Below, piece by piece: positions 1 to 7,738 of a stretch of 64,000 nt of DNA. A program made the position numbers and the translations under genes. Each line of letters starts with the position of its first letter. Within the stretch, counting starts at the first letter, position 1. Below the pieces are notes generated by a model, which searched no databases, had not been told where the DNA came from, and was given only the letters and a program-made list of their open reading frames with translations. Origin of the DNA: Bacteroidota bacterium (lineage in GTDB: Bacteria > Bacteroidota > Bacteroidia > UKL13-3); NCBI GenBank assembly GCA_030680835.1, contig JAUXUD010000057.1:62001-126000 (forward strand), read 5' to 3'.

Positions 1-2
1 AT

Positions 3-167
3 AATATGCCTGCACCTTCTTATAGTGCACCATCCAGTCAACCTTCAAGTCAACCTTCAAGTGCCCCCTCAAGGTCCTATAGCAATCCAACCCCTTCTTC
101 GGGCAATACGCCCTCAAGAGGCGGCGGTGGCGGTGGAGGTACAACACCCCGATCAAGACCACGTTAA
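3..167 (+). CDS. C-terminal fragment of a Ser/Pro/Gly-rich protein
   Basis: A reading frame open from the left window edge ends at TAA 165-167. The visible 54 residues are low complexity: repeated Pro-Ser-Ser-Gln units, then Asn-Thr-Pro-Ser, a run of six glycines and a basic tail rich in Arg-Pro. This looks like the disordered tail of a larger exported or surface protein. Nothing in it identifies a family, and the body of the gene lies outside the window. The unbroken frame and repeated in-frame tetrapeptides support its being coding. Confidence 0.55.
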   Translation, partial: NMPAPSYSAPSSQPSSQPSSAPSRSYSNPTPSSGNTPSRGGGGGGGTTPRSRPR

Positions 168-342
168 TTAGAGTCCGTCTATAATGTCCTCTGGCTGCGT
201 TATGCTCATCCCCAAAAATGCTCATGTACACCAGCACACTACGCTTTTTGGTGAATCGCAAGCCTTGCCAGAGAACATTCTAGCTCAGACTCCTGAATAT
301 ATGAACAAATACTAAATTAATTAAAAACTTAAAACTCAGTTT

Positions 343-1845
343 ATGAAAAAGACAATAACAGGGATTTTTATGTCGTGTTTTTTATTAAATGTACACGCAC
401 AAAACCAGTTGGATATTTTCAGATACAGCAATCAAAACATTAGCGGATCAGCCAGAACGCTTGGACTTTCGGGAGCCTGGGGTGCGGTTGGTGCCGATTT
501 ATCGGCTGCCGCATTTAATCCTGCCGGACTTGGATTGTACCGAAGGAATGACCTGATGGGTGCATTATCTGTTACATCAACCTTAAGTAAAACCGAATAC
601 AGTAATAATTTGATGAGCGATTCGCGAACCGTATTTAATATTCCGAATCTGGGTGTTGCGTTTAACTGGCTCAATCAGTATAAAGGCAGGGATCAACAGG
701 TTGGCGTAGTGAGTTTAACAGGTGCTATTGGGATGAATCGTGTTAATGATTTTCAATCCAATATTATTTATTCAGGAAACAATTCAAACACATCCATCGC
801 GAATTATTTTGCAAAGCAGGCCAATGGAACGGATACTTCCGACATCAATAGTATTTATTACGATAACGAACCTTTTGCTCAGGCCTGGCGCGCCATTTTA
901 ATTGATAACCCCAGCTCACCAAATAAATTCAAATCTATTTTCGAAGCCATGGGTGATTCATTGTATACCGTGAGACAGGGGCAAAGTATTCAAAACCGTG
1001 GTAGAGTAAATGAATGGTACATAGGAGGCGGAATGAACATCAGTAATTTGGTTTATCTGGGAGCCTCTCTGGTATTTGAAGATGTAAAGTTTTCGAGAGA
1101 AAAATCCTATAATGAGTCTGTAATCTCAGCTACGCATACCGACTCATTTTACAAATCCATGAACATGAATGAACACTTGATTTCAAGCGGTTTTGGGGTG
1201 GGTGGAAAATTCGGAATTATCATCCGGCCGTTGGATTTTTTCAGGTTTGGGTTCTCGTACCAAACTCCGGTTCGTATCCGTTTTTTAGATTCGGTTACCA
1301 ATTCATTATCCATGAATTACAACAATGGCTGGACCCCTGTTTATTATCCCGGTTATTCTGAATATACACGTTATCAAATTGTCACTCCTTCGCGTTTTGG
1401 AGCCTCTGCAGCCTTCATTTTAGGCAAGTTGGCGGTTATTGCAGCCGACTTTGAAATGGTTGATTACCGGGAAGGGCGTTTACAGGGTACCAAAGATTTT
1501 AATTTTGATTACTCCATTAGAAACAGCAATAACAAAGCAATTTATGATGTGGGAAGAAATTATAAAATTGGTGCTGAAATTGCGGTGGATTTTGTAAGGG
1601 TAAGGGTTGGTTATGCAATGCTTGGAAGTCCGTATAATACCAATGTTATAAGTAAAGCAGATGGAATGAAACACCTGATTAGTGCAGGTTTCGGATGGGT
1701 GTATGAAGGTGCTTATTTCTTTGATTTTGCCGTAAGCGACAGAATAGGAAAAGATATACTTACACCCTATGAAGGAAATACCTTATCGGCTACCCATACT
1801 TCCCATAAACTGAACTTTGTTATTGGAGGAGGATACCGGTTTTAA
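343..1845 (+). CDS. Outer-membrane transport protein, OmpP1/FadL-like
   Basis: 500 residues. The N-terminus is a signal peptide (MKKTITGIFMSCFLLNVHA, cleavage expected before Gln20). The region around residues 43-70 (GLSGAWGAVGADLSAAAFNPAGL) is the hallmark of Bacteroidota OmpP1/FadL/TodX-type barrels, in which a small hatch segment with an NPAG motif follows the signal peptide. The rest alternates short amphipathic strands with polar loops and ends in GGGYRF, a terminal aromatic residue typical of outer-membrane barrels. The family imports hydrophobic compounds in Proteobacteria; the substrate here is unknown. Relatives are often labelled hemin receptor without good support. The gene appears monocistronic and is closed by a bidirectional hairpin terminator. 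Confidence 0.8.
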   Translation: MKKTITGIFMSCFLLNVHAQNQLDIFRYSNQNISGSARTLGLSGAWGAVGADLSAAAFNPAGLGLYRRNDLMGALSVTSTLSKTEYSNNLMSDSRTVFNIPNLGVAFNWLNQYKGRDQQVGVVSLTGAIGMNRVNDFQSNIIYSGNNSNTSIANYFAKQANGTDTSDINSIYYDNEPFAQAWRAILIDNPSSPNKFKSIFEAMGDSLYTVRQGQSIQNRGRVNEWYIGGGMNISNLVYLGASLVFEDVKFSREKSYNESVISATHTDSFYKSMNMNEHLISSGFGVGGKFGIIIRPLDFFRFGFSYQTPVRIRFLDSVTNSLSMNYNNGWTPVYYPGYSEYTRYQIVTPSRFGASAAFILGKLAVIAADFEMVDYREGRLQGTKDFNFDYSIRNSNNKAIYDVGRNYKIGAEIAVDFVRVRVGYAMLGSPYNTNVISKADGMKHLISAGFGWVYEGAYFFDFAVSDRIGKDILTPYEGNTLSATHTSHKLNFVIGGGYRF

Positions 1846-1868
1846 AGGCATGGGGCATGGGGTTATAA

Positions 1869-1903
1869 AAAAAGCCTGTTCAAGTAATTTGAACAGGCTT
1901 TTT
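1869..1903. terminator. Bidirectional intrinsic terminator
   Basis: Inverted repeat AAAAAGCCTGTTCAA (1869-1883), loop GTAAT, then TTGAACAGGCTTTTT (1889-1903). The GC-containing stem with A and T tracts on its two sides can terminate transcription both ways. It lies between the convergent FadL-like gene and the T9SS-sorted gene, which fits that role. Confidence 0.9.
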
Positions 1904-1920
1904 ATTGATTCAATAATTTA

Positions 1921-2598
1921 TTATTCTGATTTAGTAAATGGTTTTGAAATAATGTGGTTCCCTTCACGGAACCGGATGAAGTAAATTCCATTTTGCAAAT
2001 CACCCACATTGATATCGCTCTCGAAACCGGTGTGGGTAAAGCTTTTTACCTTAGTACCCAAAACATTATAAATATCAATAATAAGGGCATCTTTGGTATT
2101 GTATTTAATCTGTAAACGCTCTTTAACCGGGTTGGGGAAATAGGCAAATTCTCTTACCACACCATTTTCTTTAATGCCGGTTGGCCATGCAGTTATTTGA
2201 AAAATGATGGTATCTGCGTTCGCAGGTATGTTTTTAGGGTAAATAGAAACTTTAGCTGTACCGAAACCTGATTTGCCTTTTATTTCAAAATCACCTGTAA
2301 ACTGGCCGCTTTTAGTTGCAGCTACTGTAAAAATGCCGGTATTGCCTACTTTTAGGTCTGTTAGGCAATTTAACGGATCACACATGCCAAACGCCCATTC
2401 TGTTGGCGCAACTATTTCAAGAATCTTCCATTCAAATTCCACTTCCGTTCCGGTATTGGTAAAATCAGCAACTGTGGCAATGGTAAGCATGGTATTTGCA
2501 CCCTGCCCTTTTGCAATTTTAGGATTAATTGTGAAATTTTGCGCTGTTGCAAACTGAAAAATGCAAATCGCAAAAATATATAGTAGTAGTTTTTTCAT
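1921..2598 (-). CDS. Secreted protein with T9SS type A sorting domain
   Basis: 225 residues from the ATG at 2596-2598. This start is chosen because it places a clean signal peptide first (MKKLLLYIFAICIFQFATA, cleaved before Gln-Asn); a longer frame adds only an unlikely 15-residue leader. The middle (about residues 25-140) is a beta-rich module with no recognised family. The C-terminal 75 residues are a type A T9SS C-terminal domain: FAYFPNPVKERLQI, then LGTKVKSF and NGIYFIRF, ending with a basic SKPFTKSE. The protein is therefore probably exported across the outer membrane and anchored or released. It is single-copy here and convergent with the FadL-like gene. Confidence 0.8.
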   Translation of the reverse strand: MKKLLLYIFAICIFQFATAQNFTINPKIAKGQGANTMLTIATVADFTNTGTEVEFEWKILEIVAPTEWAFGMCDPLNCLTDLKVGNTGIFTVAATKSGQFTGDFEIKGKSGFGTAKVSIYPKNIPANADTIIFQITAWPTGIKENGVVREFAYFPNPVKERLQIKYNTKDALIIDIYNVLGTKVKSFTHTGFESDINVGDLQNGIYFIRFREGNHIISKPFTKSE

Positions 2599-2659
2599 TA
2601 TAGTATAGTTTACTTGCAGCAAAATTAACGAAAATATTTTCAATATTTAAGATTTTTAT

Positions 2660-3073
2660 ATGAAAATCATGATAATTAATGGCCCGAATCTCAATTTATT
2701 AGGAGTGAGAGAGCCTGAAAAGTACGGAAAGTCCACTTTTGAAGACTATTTTAATGGATTAAAGGCCATTTTTCCACAAATACAGCTTGAATATTTTCAA
2801 AGTAATGTGGAAGGCGAGCTGATTAATTGTTTGCACAGGGCAGGATTTTCTTACGATGGAATTATTTTGAATGCCGGCGGCTATACACATACCTCGATTG
2901 CCATTGGTGATGCAGTAGCGGCTATTCAAACTCCCCTTATTGAGGTGCATATAACAAATATATGGGCCCGTGAAGATTTCCGGCAGCAATCTTTTATTTC
3001 GAAAAATGCAGCGGGAATCATTAGTGGCTTTGGATTAAAAAGTTATGAATTGGCGATACATTCCTTTTTATGA
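2660..3073 (+). CDS. aroQ: 3-dehydroquinate dehydratase, type II
   Basis: 137 residues, the usual size for the dodecameric type II enzyme, which converts 3-dehydroquinate to 3-dehydroshikimate in the shikimate pathway. The N-terminus IINGPNLNLLGVREPEKYG carries the conserved Arg17 and catalytic Tyr22. NAGGYTHTS and EVHITNIWAREDFR supply the Asn, the catalytic His and the C-terminal Arg. The segment normally reading H(I/L)SN(I/V)(H/Y)AREEFR has Thr for Ser and Trp for His/Tyr, so the active-site rim is somewhat divergent. The stop codon overlaps the next start (ATGA), so the gene is translationally coupled to the GNAT gene. Confidence 0.93.
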   Translation: MKIMIINGPNLNLLGVREPEKYGKSTFEDYFNGLKAIFPQIQLEYFQSNVEGELINCLHRAGFSYDGIILNAGGYTHTSIAIGDAVAAIQTPLIEVHITNIWAREDFRQQSFISKNAAGIISGFGLKSYELAIHSFL

Positions 3074-3522
3074 AACCCATACAAAAACAAATAGATTATA
3101 CCATTATCAGAGAAGCCAGCATAACCCAAATGCTTAAACAATTTAAGCTTATCCGGCAGCTTAATCCGAATCTTAAATTGGATGCGTTTAATAAAATGAT
3201 ACCTGAAATGGCAAAGCTCAACTATAAAATGTTATGCATTTTTGATGGTAAAAAATGTGTGGCTGTTTCGGGTTATTGGATTGGCGTTAAAATATATTGC
3301 GGCAAATACCTGGAGCTGGATAATGTAGTGGTCGATGAGTCCTATCGTTCAAAAGGTTTAGGAAAACTTTTGTGTGATGAATTGTTGAAAATTGGCATTG
3401 AAAACAACTGCAATGTCCTGATGCTGGATGCATACCTGAGTAATGAACCGGCGCATCGGTTTTATGAACGTGAAGGGTATGTGAAGAAGGGGTACCACTT
3501 TATTAAGAAGGCTGGTAAATGA
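3070..3522 (+). CDS. GNAT family N-acetyltransferase
   Basis: 150 residues. The acetyl-CoA binding motif A is clear: LDNVVVDESYRSKGLGKLLCDELL around residues 85-108, containing the R/Q-x-x-G-x-G/A pyrophosphate loop. Motif B follows in the NEPAHRFYEREGYVKKGYHF segment near the C-terminus. The acceptor substrate cannot be deduced. The start overlaps the aroQ stop by 4 bp, so the two genes form a small operon. A heptad repeat begins immediately after the TGA. Confidence 0.85.
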   Translation: MKPIQKQIDYTIIREASITQMLKQFKLIRQLNPNLKLDAFNKMIPEMAKLNYKMLCIFDGKKCVAVSGYWIGVKIYCGKYLELDNVVVDESYRSKGLGKLLCDELLKIGIENNCNVLMLDAYLSNEPAHRFYEREGYVKKGYHFIKKAGK

Positions 3523-3557
3523 GCATGGAGCAGTGGGCATGGAGCAGTGGGCTTGGG
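3523..3557. repeat. Heptad array GCATGGA/GCAGTGG
   Basis: Five 7-bp units beginning directly after the GNAT stop codon: GCATGGA, GCAGTGG, GCATGGA, GCAGTGG, GCTTGGG. It is one of several sequence families in the window that share a 7-bp period. Confidence 0.75.
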
Positions 3558-3567
3558 GTTTATGTAA

Positions 3568-3623
3568 GATGTACAATGTACGATGTACGATGTACGATGT
3601 ACAATGTACAATGTACAATGTAC
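3568..3623. repeat. Heptad array (G/A)ATGTAC, 8 copies
   Basis: Eight uninterrupted 7-bp units GATGTAC or AATGTAC. The same unit recurs at 7611-7729, 12841-12967 and 51489-51621. The array lies in the convergent gap between the GNAT gene and the methyltransferase gene. Confidence 0.92.
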
Positions 3624-3680
3624 AATATGATGTGCGCGATATAATGCAGATAAAATCCTCTCTTCTTATATTCATATAAT

Positions 3681-3745
3681 CCTACACTCTTACCCTCCTA
3701 TACTCCTACCCCAACTCTAATACTCATACCTAATACCTCATACCT
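3681..3745. repeat. Octad CCTACACT-type and heptad CATACCT arrays
   Basis: Four 8-bp units (CCTACACT, CTTACCCT, CCTATACT, CCTACCCC; 3681-3712) are followed by three 7-bp units CATACCT/AATACCT/CATACCT (3725-3745). The latter is the reverse complement of the AGGTATG unit at 35785. The methyltransferase stop codon (TCA on the plus strand, 3738-3740) is formed by the heptad unit. Confidence 0.8.
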
Positions 3746-4394
3746 CTGGATTTATTTTTGCCACGAGGGCAATTTGAAGGTATAGGGTATCGAATTGGTT
3801 GGTGAGGGTTAGGAGGCTAAAAATAAATGCGAGCAATTGATATTTTATTGATTTGGTTGGGTTAATTCCTTTGATCATTTCAACCTTGTAACCACATTCT
3901 TCAAATAATTTTTTTGAACTTTTTTGGGTAAAAAACCTAAAATGGGTATAGTCCAGAATTCCGGAATCGGTATACTCCCATTCTCCTTTAACCGCAACCT
4001 GAAACAAATTTTTTATATATCTGAAGTTGGGGATTGAAGTGATGATTTTACCCGATTCACTTAATTTTGATTTTAACAATTTTAAATTATCCTTCGGATA
4101 AAGCATGTGCTCCAAAACATCATTAAATATGATTACATCAAAGTAATTTTCGGGAATCTGGTGTATTGCATCTTCCAGTTTCGCGTGGATTACCTTAAAC
4201 AATTTTGAAGCAGCACGTTCGGCAGATGCATCATCTGGTTCAATTCCCCAGCATTCAATTCCCTGAGCGATTAATTGCTTCGAAAAACTGCCTTCACCGC
4301 ATCCTATTTCAAGAATTTTTTGGGCAGTAAGTGGTATAAATGCAAGCATTTCGCTTCGGTTGCTGCCATAATAATCTGACCTGATGTGTTCCAT
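3738..4394 (-). CDS. Class I SAM-dependent methyltransferase
   Basis: 218 residues. Motif I ILEIGCGEGS lies at residues 27-36, followed by the acidic end of strand 2 (GIEPDD) and FDVIIFNDVLEHM, the motif of UbiG/Methyltransf_11/23 enzymes. The C-terminal half (IPNFRYIKNLF, DYTHFRFFT) resembles methyltransferases found in cell-surface glycan clusters, so a sugar or lipid acceptor is possible but not shown. The last codons (Glu-Val-stop) coincide with the AGGTATGA heptad repeat downstream. The gene is separated by 51 bp from the next gene on the same strand and may share its transcript. Confidence 0.8.
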   Translation of the reverse strand: MEHIRSDYYGSNRSEMLAFIPLTAQKILEIGCGEGSFSKQLIAQGIECWGIEPDDASAERAASKLFKVIHAKLEDAIHQIPENYFDVIIFNDVLEHMLYPKDNLKLLKSKLSESGKIITSIPNFRYIKNLFQVAVKGEWEYTDSGILDYTHFRFFTQKSSKKLFEECGYKVEMIKGINPTKSIKYQLLAFIFSLLTLTNQFDTLYLQIALVAKINPEV

Positions 4395-4445
4395 TATTTT
4401 TGCTCCCGATAATTATTTTTAGTCAGTTTGCTTTTTGATCTGTAT

Positions 4446-4826
4446 TTATTTGTCATGCGTCTTTTTTAACTTATAGGGTACATAAATAAAGTGTGCACTT
4501 ATTACTGTTATCAATAAAATACAAATAAATTCTTTCGGATTTTTATAATTTGCTTTAAAATCGGCTTCGCGTTCAGGCAAAACCAGTTTATGCTGAACCA
4601 ATTCTTCTAAAGTGCTTGCATTAATATTAAAATCACGGGCATAGTCCTGAATGAGTAAAATAGGTTCTCCCACTTTTACTTCATGCTGATGTGCGATAAA
4701 AACAGGATATTTTGTATATCCCTCTTTTATCATTTCCAGGGCAACTTCTTTAATCATGTCGCTGTAAAAAATGAGGTCTTCCCGCAACAGTTCCAGCAAC
4801 TTTTTTGTTATATCCGGATTTTCCAT
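4446..4826 (-). CDS. Conserved hypothetical protein
   Basis: 126 residues. I recognise it only as a conserved Bacteroidota hypothetical. The N-terminal half is an acidic, probably helical segment (ITKKLLELLREDLIFYSDMIKEVALEMI). It is followed by KYPVFIAHQHEV and a Thr-Leu-Glu-Glu-Leu segment, ending in KNPKEFICILLI and FIYVPYKL. The C-terminal hydrophobic stretch is more likely two beta strands than a membrane segment, because it is split by a polar Ser-Ala-His. The start codon sits one base from the rlmD stop, so the two genes are surely co-transcribed. No function can be assigned. Confidence 0.7.
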   Translation of the reverse strand: MENPDITKKLLELLREDLIFYSDMIKEVALEMIKEGYTKYPVFIAHQHEVKVGEPILLIQDYARDFNINASTLEELVQHKLVLPEREADFKANYKNPKEFICILLITVISAHFIYVPYKLKKTHDK

Positions 4827-4827
4827 G

Positions 4828-6240
4828 CTATTTCAATTCAAGTAAGGCTATATTTTCAACATGATGTGTATGAGGAAACATGTCGACCGGCTGCACTTTT
4901 GAAACCCTGTAATACGCTGTCATCAATGCAATATCCCTGGCCTGTGTTGCCGGATTGCAACTCACATAAACTATCCGTTTGGGTTTTATTTCCATGAGTT
5001 GTTTTATCACGTCTTCATGCATTCCGGCCCTGGGCGGATCGCTGATCACAACATCCGGATACCCGTGTTTATCTGCAAAATCCCTGCTTAACAAATCTTT
5101 CATGTCCCCTGCAAAAAACGCAGCATTGGTAATCTGGTTCAGGTCTGCATTTTTATGTGCATCTTCAATGGCCTGCACCACATACTCTATGCCGATAATA
5201 TTTTTGCAATGTCTGGCAAGAAATAATGCGATGGTACCCACGCCGGTATATAAATCATAAACCAGTTCCTTGCCTGTTAACTGAGCAAATTCTCTTGTTT
5301 TTGCATAAAGGTTCAAAGTTTGTTCTGTATTGGTTTGAAAAAAGGATTTGGCTCCTATTTTAAACTGTAAATCTTCGAGACTTTCCAGAATAAAATCATC
5401 TCCAAAAAATACTTTGATTTCGAGGTCGTGAATGGTATCGTTTTTTTTATCATTGATTACATACATCAACGAGGTTATCTGAGGAAATGTAATGTGTATA
5501 TAATTTAAGAGGGCAGTTTGCTTTTCTGTATCTTCATATCCAAAGCTCACAATCAGCATCCATTCACCTTTCATATTATTTCGCAATAACAGGTTTCGCA
5601 TCAATCCGGTTTGTCCGTACAGATTAAAAAAATCGTAATCGTTTTGGGTGCAAAATTCTTTGATTCTATTGCGAATCTGATTTTGCAGATCATCCATTAA
5701 GTAGCAGGTATCCACATCAAAAACTTTATCAAATCTGCCCGGAATATGATAGCCCAAACCTGCATTTTCGGCTTTGGTTAAAGAGCCAATATCCGTAATT
5801 TGTGTCAGCCAGCGGCGGTCGGTAAATGAGTATTCCAGCTTGTTGCGGTAATATCTGGTTTTGGCTGAACCGATAATGGGTTCCAGAGTCGGAAACTCAA
5901 ATTTACCGATTCTTTCAAATGCGTCAAGCACTTGCTGTTGCTTGTATTTAAGTTGCACTTCATAGCTCATTTGCTGCCATTTGCAGCCACCACAGGTTCC
6001 AAAATGCATGCAAAAAGTTTCTACCCGGTCGGGCGATGGTGTTATTATTTTTGTAATAACGGCGGTTTCAAAACTGCGCTTTTTAAAAATTACCCGGGCA
6101 TCAATGATATCTCCCGGGACTGCGAATTCCACCATGATTACCTTGCCATCTATCCGGGCTATGCTTTTGCCTTCGCTGCCGGCATTGGTAATTGCCAGAT
6201 TTTCGTAGAACTTTGGTTCTCTGTCTTTTTTTCTTCCCAT
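4828..6240 (-). CDS. rlmD: 23S rRNA (uracil-C5)-methyltransferase RlmD/RumA family
   Basis: 470 residues from the ATG at 6238-6240 (MGRKKDREPKFYENL); the longer frame adds an implausible leader. An N-terminal TRAM RNA-binding domain (about residues 10-68) is followed by the [4Fe-4S] cysteines Cys77, Cys83, Cys86 and Cys179. The SAM-binding motif VYDLYTGVGTIALFL lies at about 327-341, the DPPR loop at 401-404, and the catalytic cysteine in VSCNPATQARD at Cys428. The enzyme makes 5-methyluridine in 23S rRNA. Family members may target U1939, U747 or both; the sequence alone does not decide which. It is the first gene of an operon with the adjoining hypothetical gene. Confidence 0.9.
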   Translation of the reverse strand: MGRKKDREPKFYENLAITNAGSEGKSIARIDGKVIMVEFAVPGDIIDARVIFKKRSFETAVITKIITPSPDRVETFCMHFGTCGGCKWQQMSYEVQLKYKQQQVLDAFERIGKFEFPTLEPIIGSAKTRYYRNKLEYSFTDRRWLTQITDIGSLTKAENAGLGYHIPGRFDKVFDVDTCYLMDDLQNQIRNRIKEFCTQNDYDFFNLYGQTGLMRNLLLRNNMKGEWMLIVSFGYEDTEKQTALLNYIHITFPQITSLMYVINDKKNDTIHDLEIKVFFGDDFILESLEDLQFKIGAKSFFQTNTEQTLNLYAKTREFAQLTGKELVYDLYTGVGTIALFLARHCKNIIGIEYVVQAIEDAHKNADLNQITNAAFFAGDMKDLLSRDFADKHGYPDVVISDPPRAGMHEDVIKQLMEIKPKRIVYVSCNPATQARDIALMTAYYRVSKVQPVDMFPHTHHVENIALLELK

Positions 6241-6316
6241 TGTGTGAATCTGCGAATATCCACTAATCAAGGATGCAATCAAACATATTTCAATTAAATA
6301 TTGTTAATTTGTAATT

Positions 6317-6682
6317 ATGAATCAAGTGTTTTTAGTGGCTATTGGAGGTGCCCTGGGCTCCGTATCCCGCTACGTATTAGGCTGGTTGATTAAACTGGTA
6401 TTTCCGGTTCAGTTTCCGCTTTCAACTTTATTTGTCAATATAATTGGCAGCTTTTTTATCGGACTTATTTTTTCAAGCTTACAACACCACAGTAGTTTTC
6501 CAATTATCAAGCCGCTTATCATCATTGGTTTATTGGGAGGCTTCACAACCTTTTCTGCTTTTTCGTTTGAAGTAATTGAATTGATTGAAACCAAGCAAAT
6601 GGTAAAAGCCCTCCTGTACATATTGTTAAGTAATGGATTAGGCATCACGGCAGCCTATCTGGGGTATAAAGTGCTCGCATAA
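6317..6682 (+). CDS. crcB: Fluoride channel CrcB/Fluc
   Basis: 121 residues with four predicted membrane helices, the usual length of a dual-topology Fluc subunit. Signature segments are present: GGALGSVSRYVLGW near the N-terminus, STLFVNIIGSFFIGL around residues 37-51, and GLLGGFTTFSAFSFE around 72-86 with the Phe-box TTFS. The protein exports fluoride passively as a dimer. I looked for a fluoride riboswitch in the short upstream gap and saw none. The next gene, rsgA, starts 2 bp after the stop, so the pair is an operon. Confidence 0.92.
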   Translation: MNQVFLVAIGGALGSVSRYVLGWLIKLVFPVQFPLSTLFVNIIGSFFIGLIFSSLQHHSSFPIIKPLIIIGLLGGFTTFSAFSFEVIELIETKQMVKALLYILLSNGLGITAAYLGYKVLA

Positions 6683-6684
6683 AT

Positions 6685-7605
6685 ATGCAGGGAATTGTAG
6701 TAAAATCAACAGGCAGCTGGTATCAGGTTCGAACAGAAAAGGGCACAATTATCCTTTGTAGGTTAAAAGGCAAATTCAGGTTAAGCGGAATCAAACATAC
6801 GAATCCGGTTACGGTTGGCGATGTGGTGGATTTTGAAATGGAATCCGAATCGGAGAATGGGGTCATCCATAAAATTTATGAGCGCAAAAATTATATCATC
6901 CGTAAAGCAAATAATCTCTCCAAACAAACACATATTATTGCCAGCAATCTCGATCAGCTGATGCTTATTGCCACACTCGCTTTCCCTAAAACCTCATTTG
7001 GCTTTATCGACAGAATTCTGGTAACTGCAGAAGCTTATCATATTCCTGCCATTATCGTGTTCAACAAGGCAGATCTCATGCAAAACGGGTTTGATCAAAT
7101 GCTCTCTGAAACCATACAATTGTATGAACAGGTAGGATACCCTTGTTTAAAAACTTCGGCAAAAACGGGTGAAGGGCTTGAGGAACTGAAAGCCATGTTA
7201 TGCAATAAAACCACATTACTTAGCGGTCATTCGGGTGTGGGCAAATCAACCTTGTTAAATACCATTGAACCTGCATTAAATCTAAAAACAGGAATCATCT
7301 CCAACTACTCTAAAAAGGGTCAGCATACCACCACTTTTGCCGAAATGCATCACCTGAGTATTGGCGGGTTTATTGTTGATACTCCAGGCATTCGTGAATT
7401 TGGACTGGTTGATTTTGATCTGGCTGAAGTTTCACATTATTTTAAAGAAATGCAACCCTTAATAGGGCAATGTAAATACAATAACTGCATGCATGTAAAC
7501 GAACCGGAATGTGCCATACAAGCCGCAGTGGTAGCCGGACAAATCAGTGAACAGAGGTTTAGCAGTTATCTGAGTATTATCAGTAATCAGGATATATACG
7601 AATAA
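6685..7605 (+). CDS. rsgA: Ribosome small-subunit-dependent GTPase A
   Basis: 306 residues with the circularly permuted GTPase order typical of RsgA: G4 NKAD at 127-130 and G5 SAK at 158-160 precede the P-loop GHSGVGKS at 181-188 and G3 DTPG at 232-235. The N-terminal OB fold covers about residues 1-75. A C-terminal zinc site is formed by Cys263, Cys268, His270 and Cys276. The protein acts late in 30S ribosome assembly. It is transcribed with crcB and followed at once by a heptad repeat array. Confidence 0.95.
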   Translation: MQGIVVKSTGSWYQVRTEKGTIILCRLKGKFRLSGIKHTNPVTVGDVVDFEMESESENGVIHKIYERKNYIIRKANNLSKQTHIIASNLDQLMLIATLAFPKTSFGFIDRILVTAEAYHIPAIIVFNKADLMQNGFDQMLSETIQLYEQVGYPCLKTSAKTGEGLEELKAMLCNKTTLLSGHSGVGKSTLLNTIEPALNLKTGIISNYSKKGQHTTTFAEMHHLSIGGFIVDTPGIREFGLVDFDLAEVSHYFKEMQPLIGQCKYNNCMHVNEPECAIQAAVVAGQISEQRFSSYLSIISNQDIYE

Positions 7606-7610
7606 AAGGG

Positions 7611-7729
7611 AATGTACGATGTACGATGTACGATATACGATGTACGATGTATGATGTACGATATACGATGTACGATGTACGATATACGATGTATGATGTA
7701 CGATATACGATGTACGATGTATAATGTAC
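7611..7729. repeat. Heptad array GATGTAC, 17 copies
   Basis: Seventeen consecutive 7-bp units of GATGTAC and its one-base variants GATATAC, GATGTAT and AATGTAC, filling almost all of the gap between convergent rsgA and the cyclase gene. The variants occur in a near-regular alternation. Open frames that read through it merely translate the repeat. Confidence 0.95.
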
Positions 7730-7738
7730 GATGTTATT

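Noticed and set aside
6283-6316. Fluoride riboswitch upstream of crcB
   Set aside because: The gap is only 34-76 bp and has no pseudoknot-like conserved segments.
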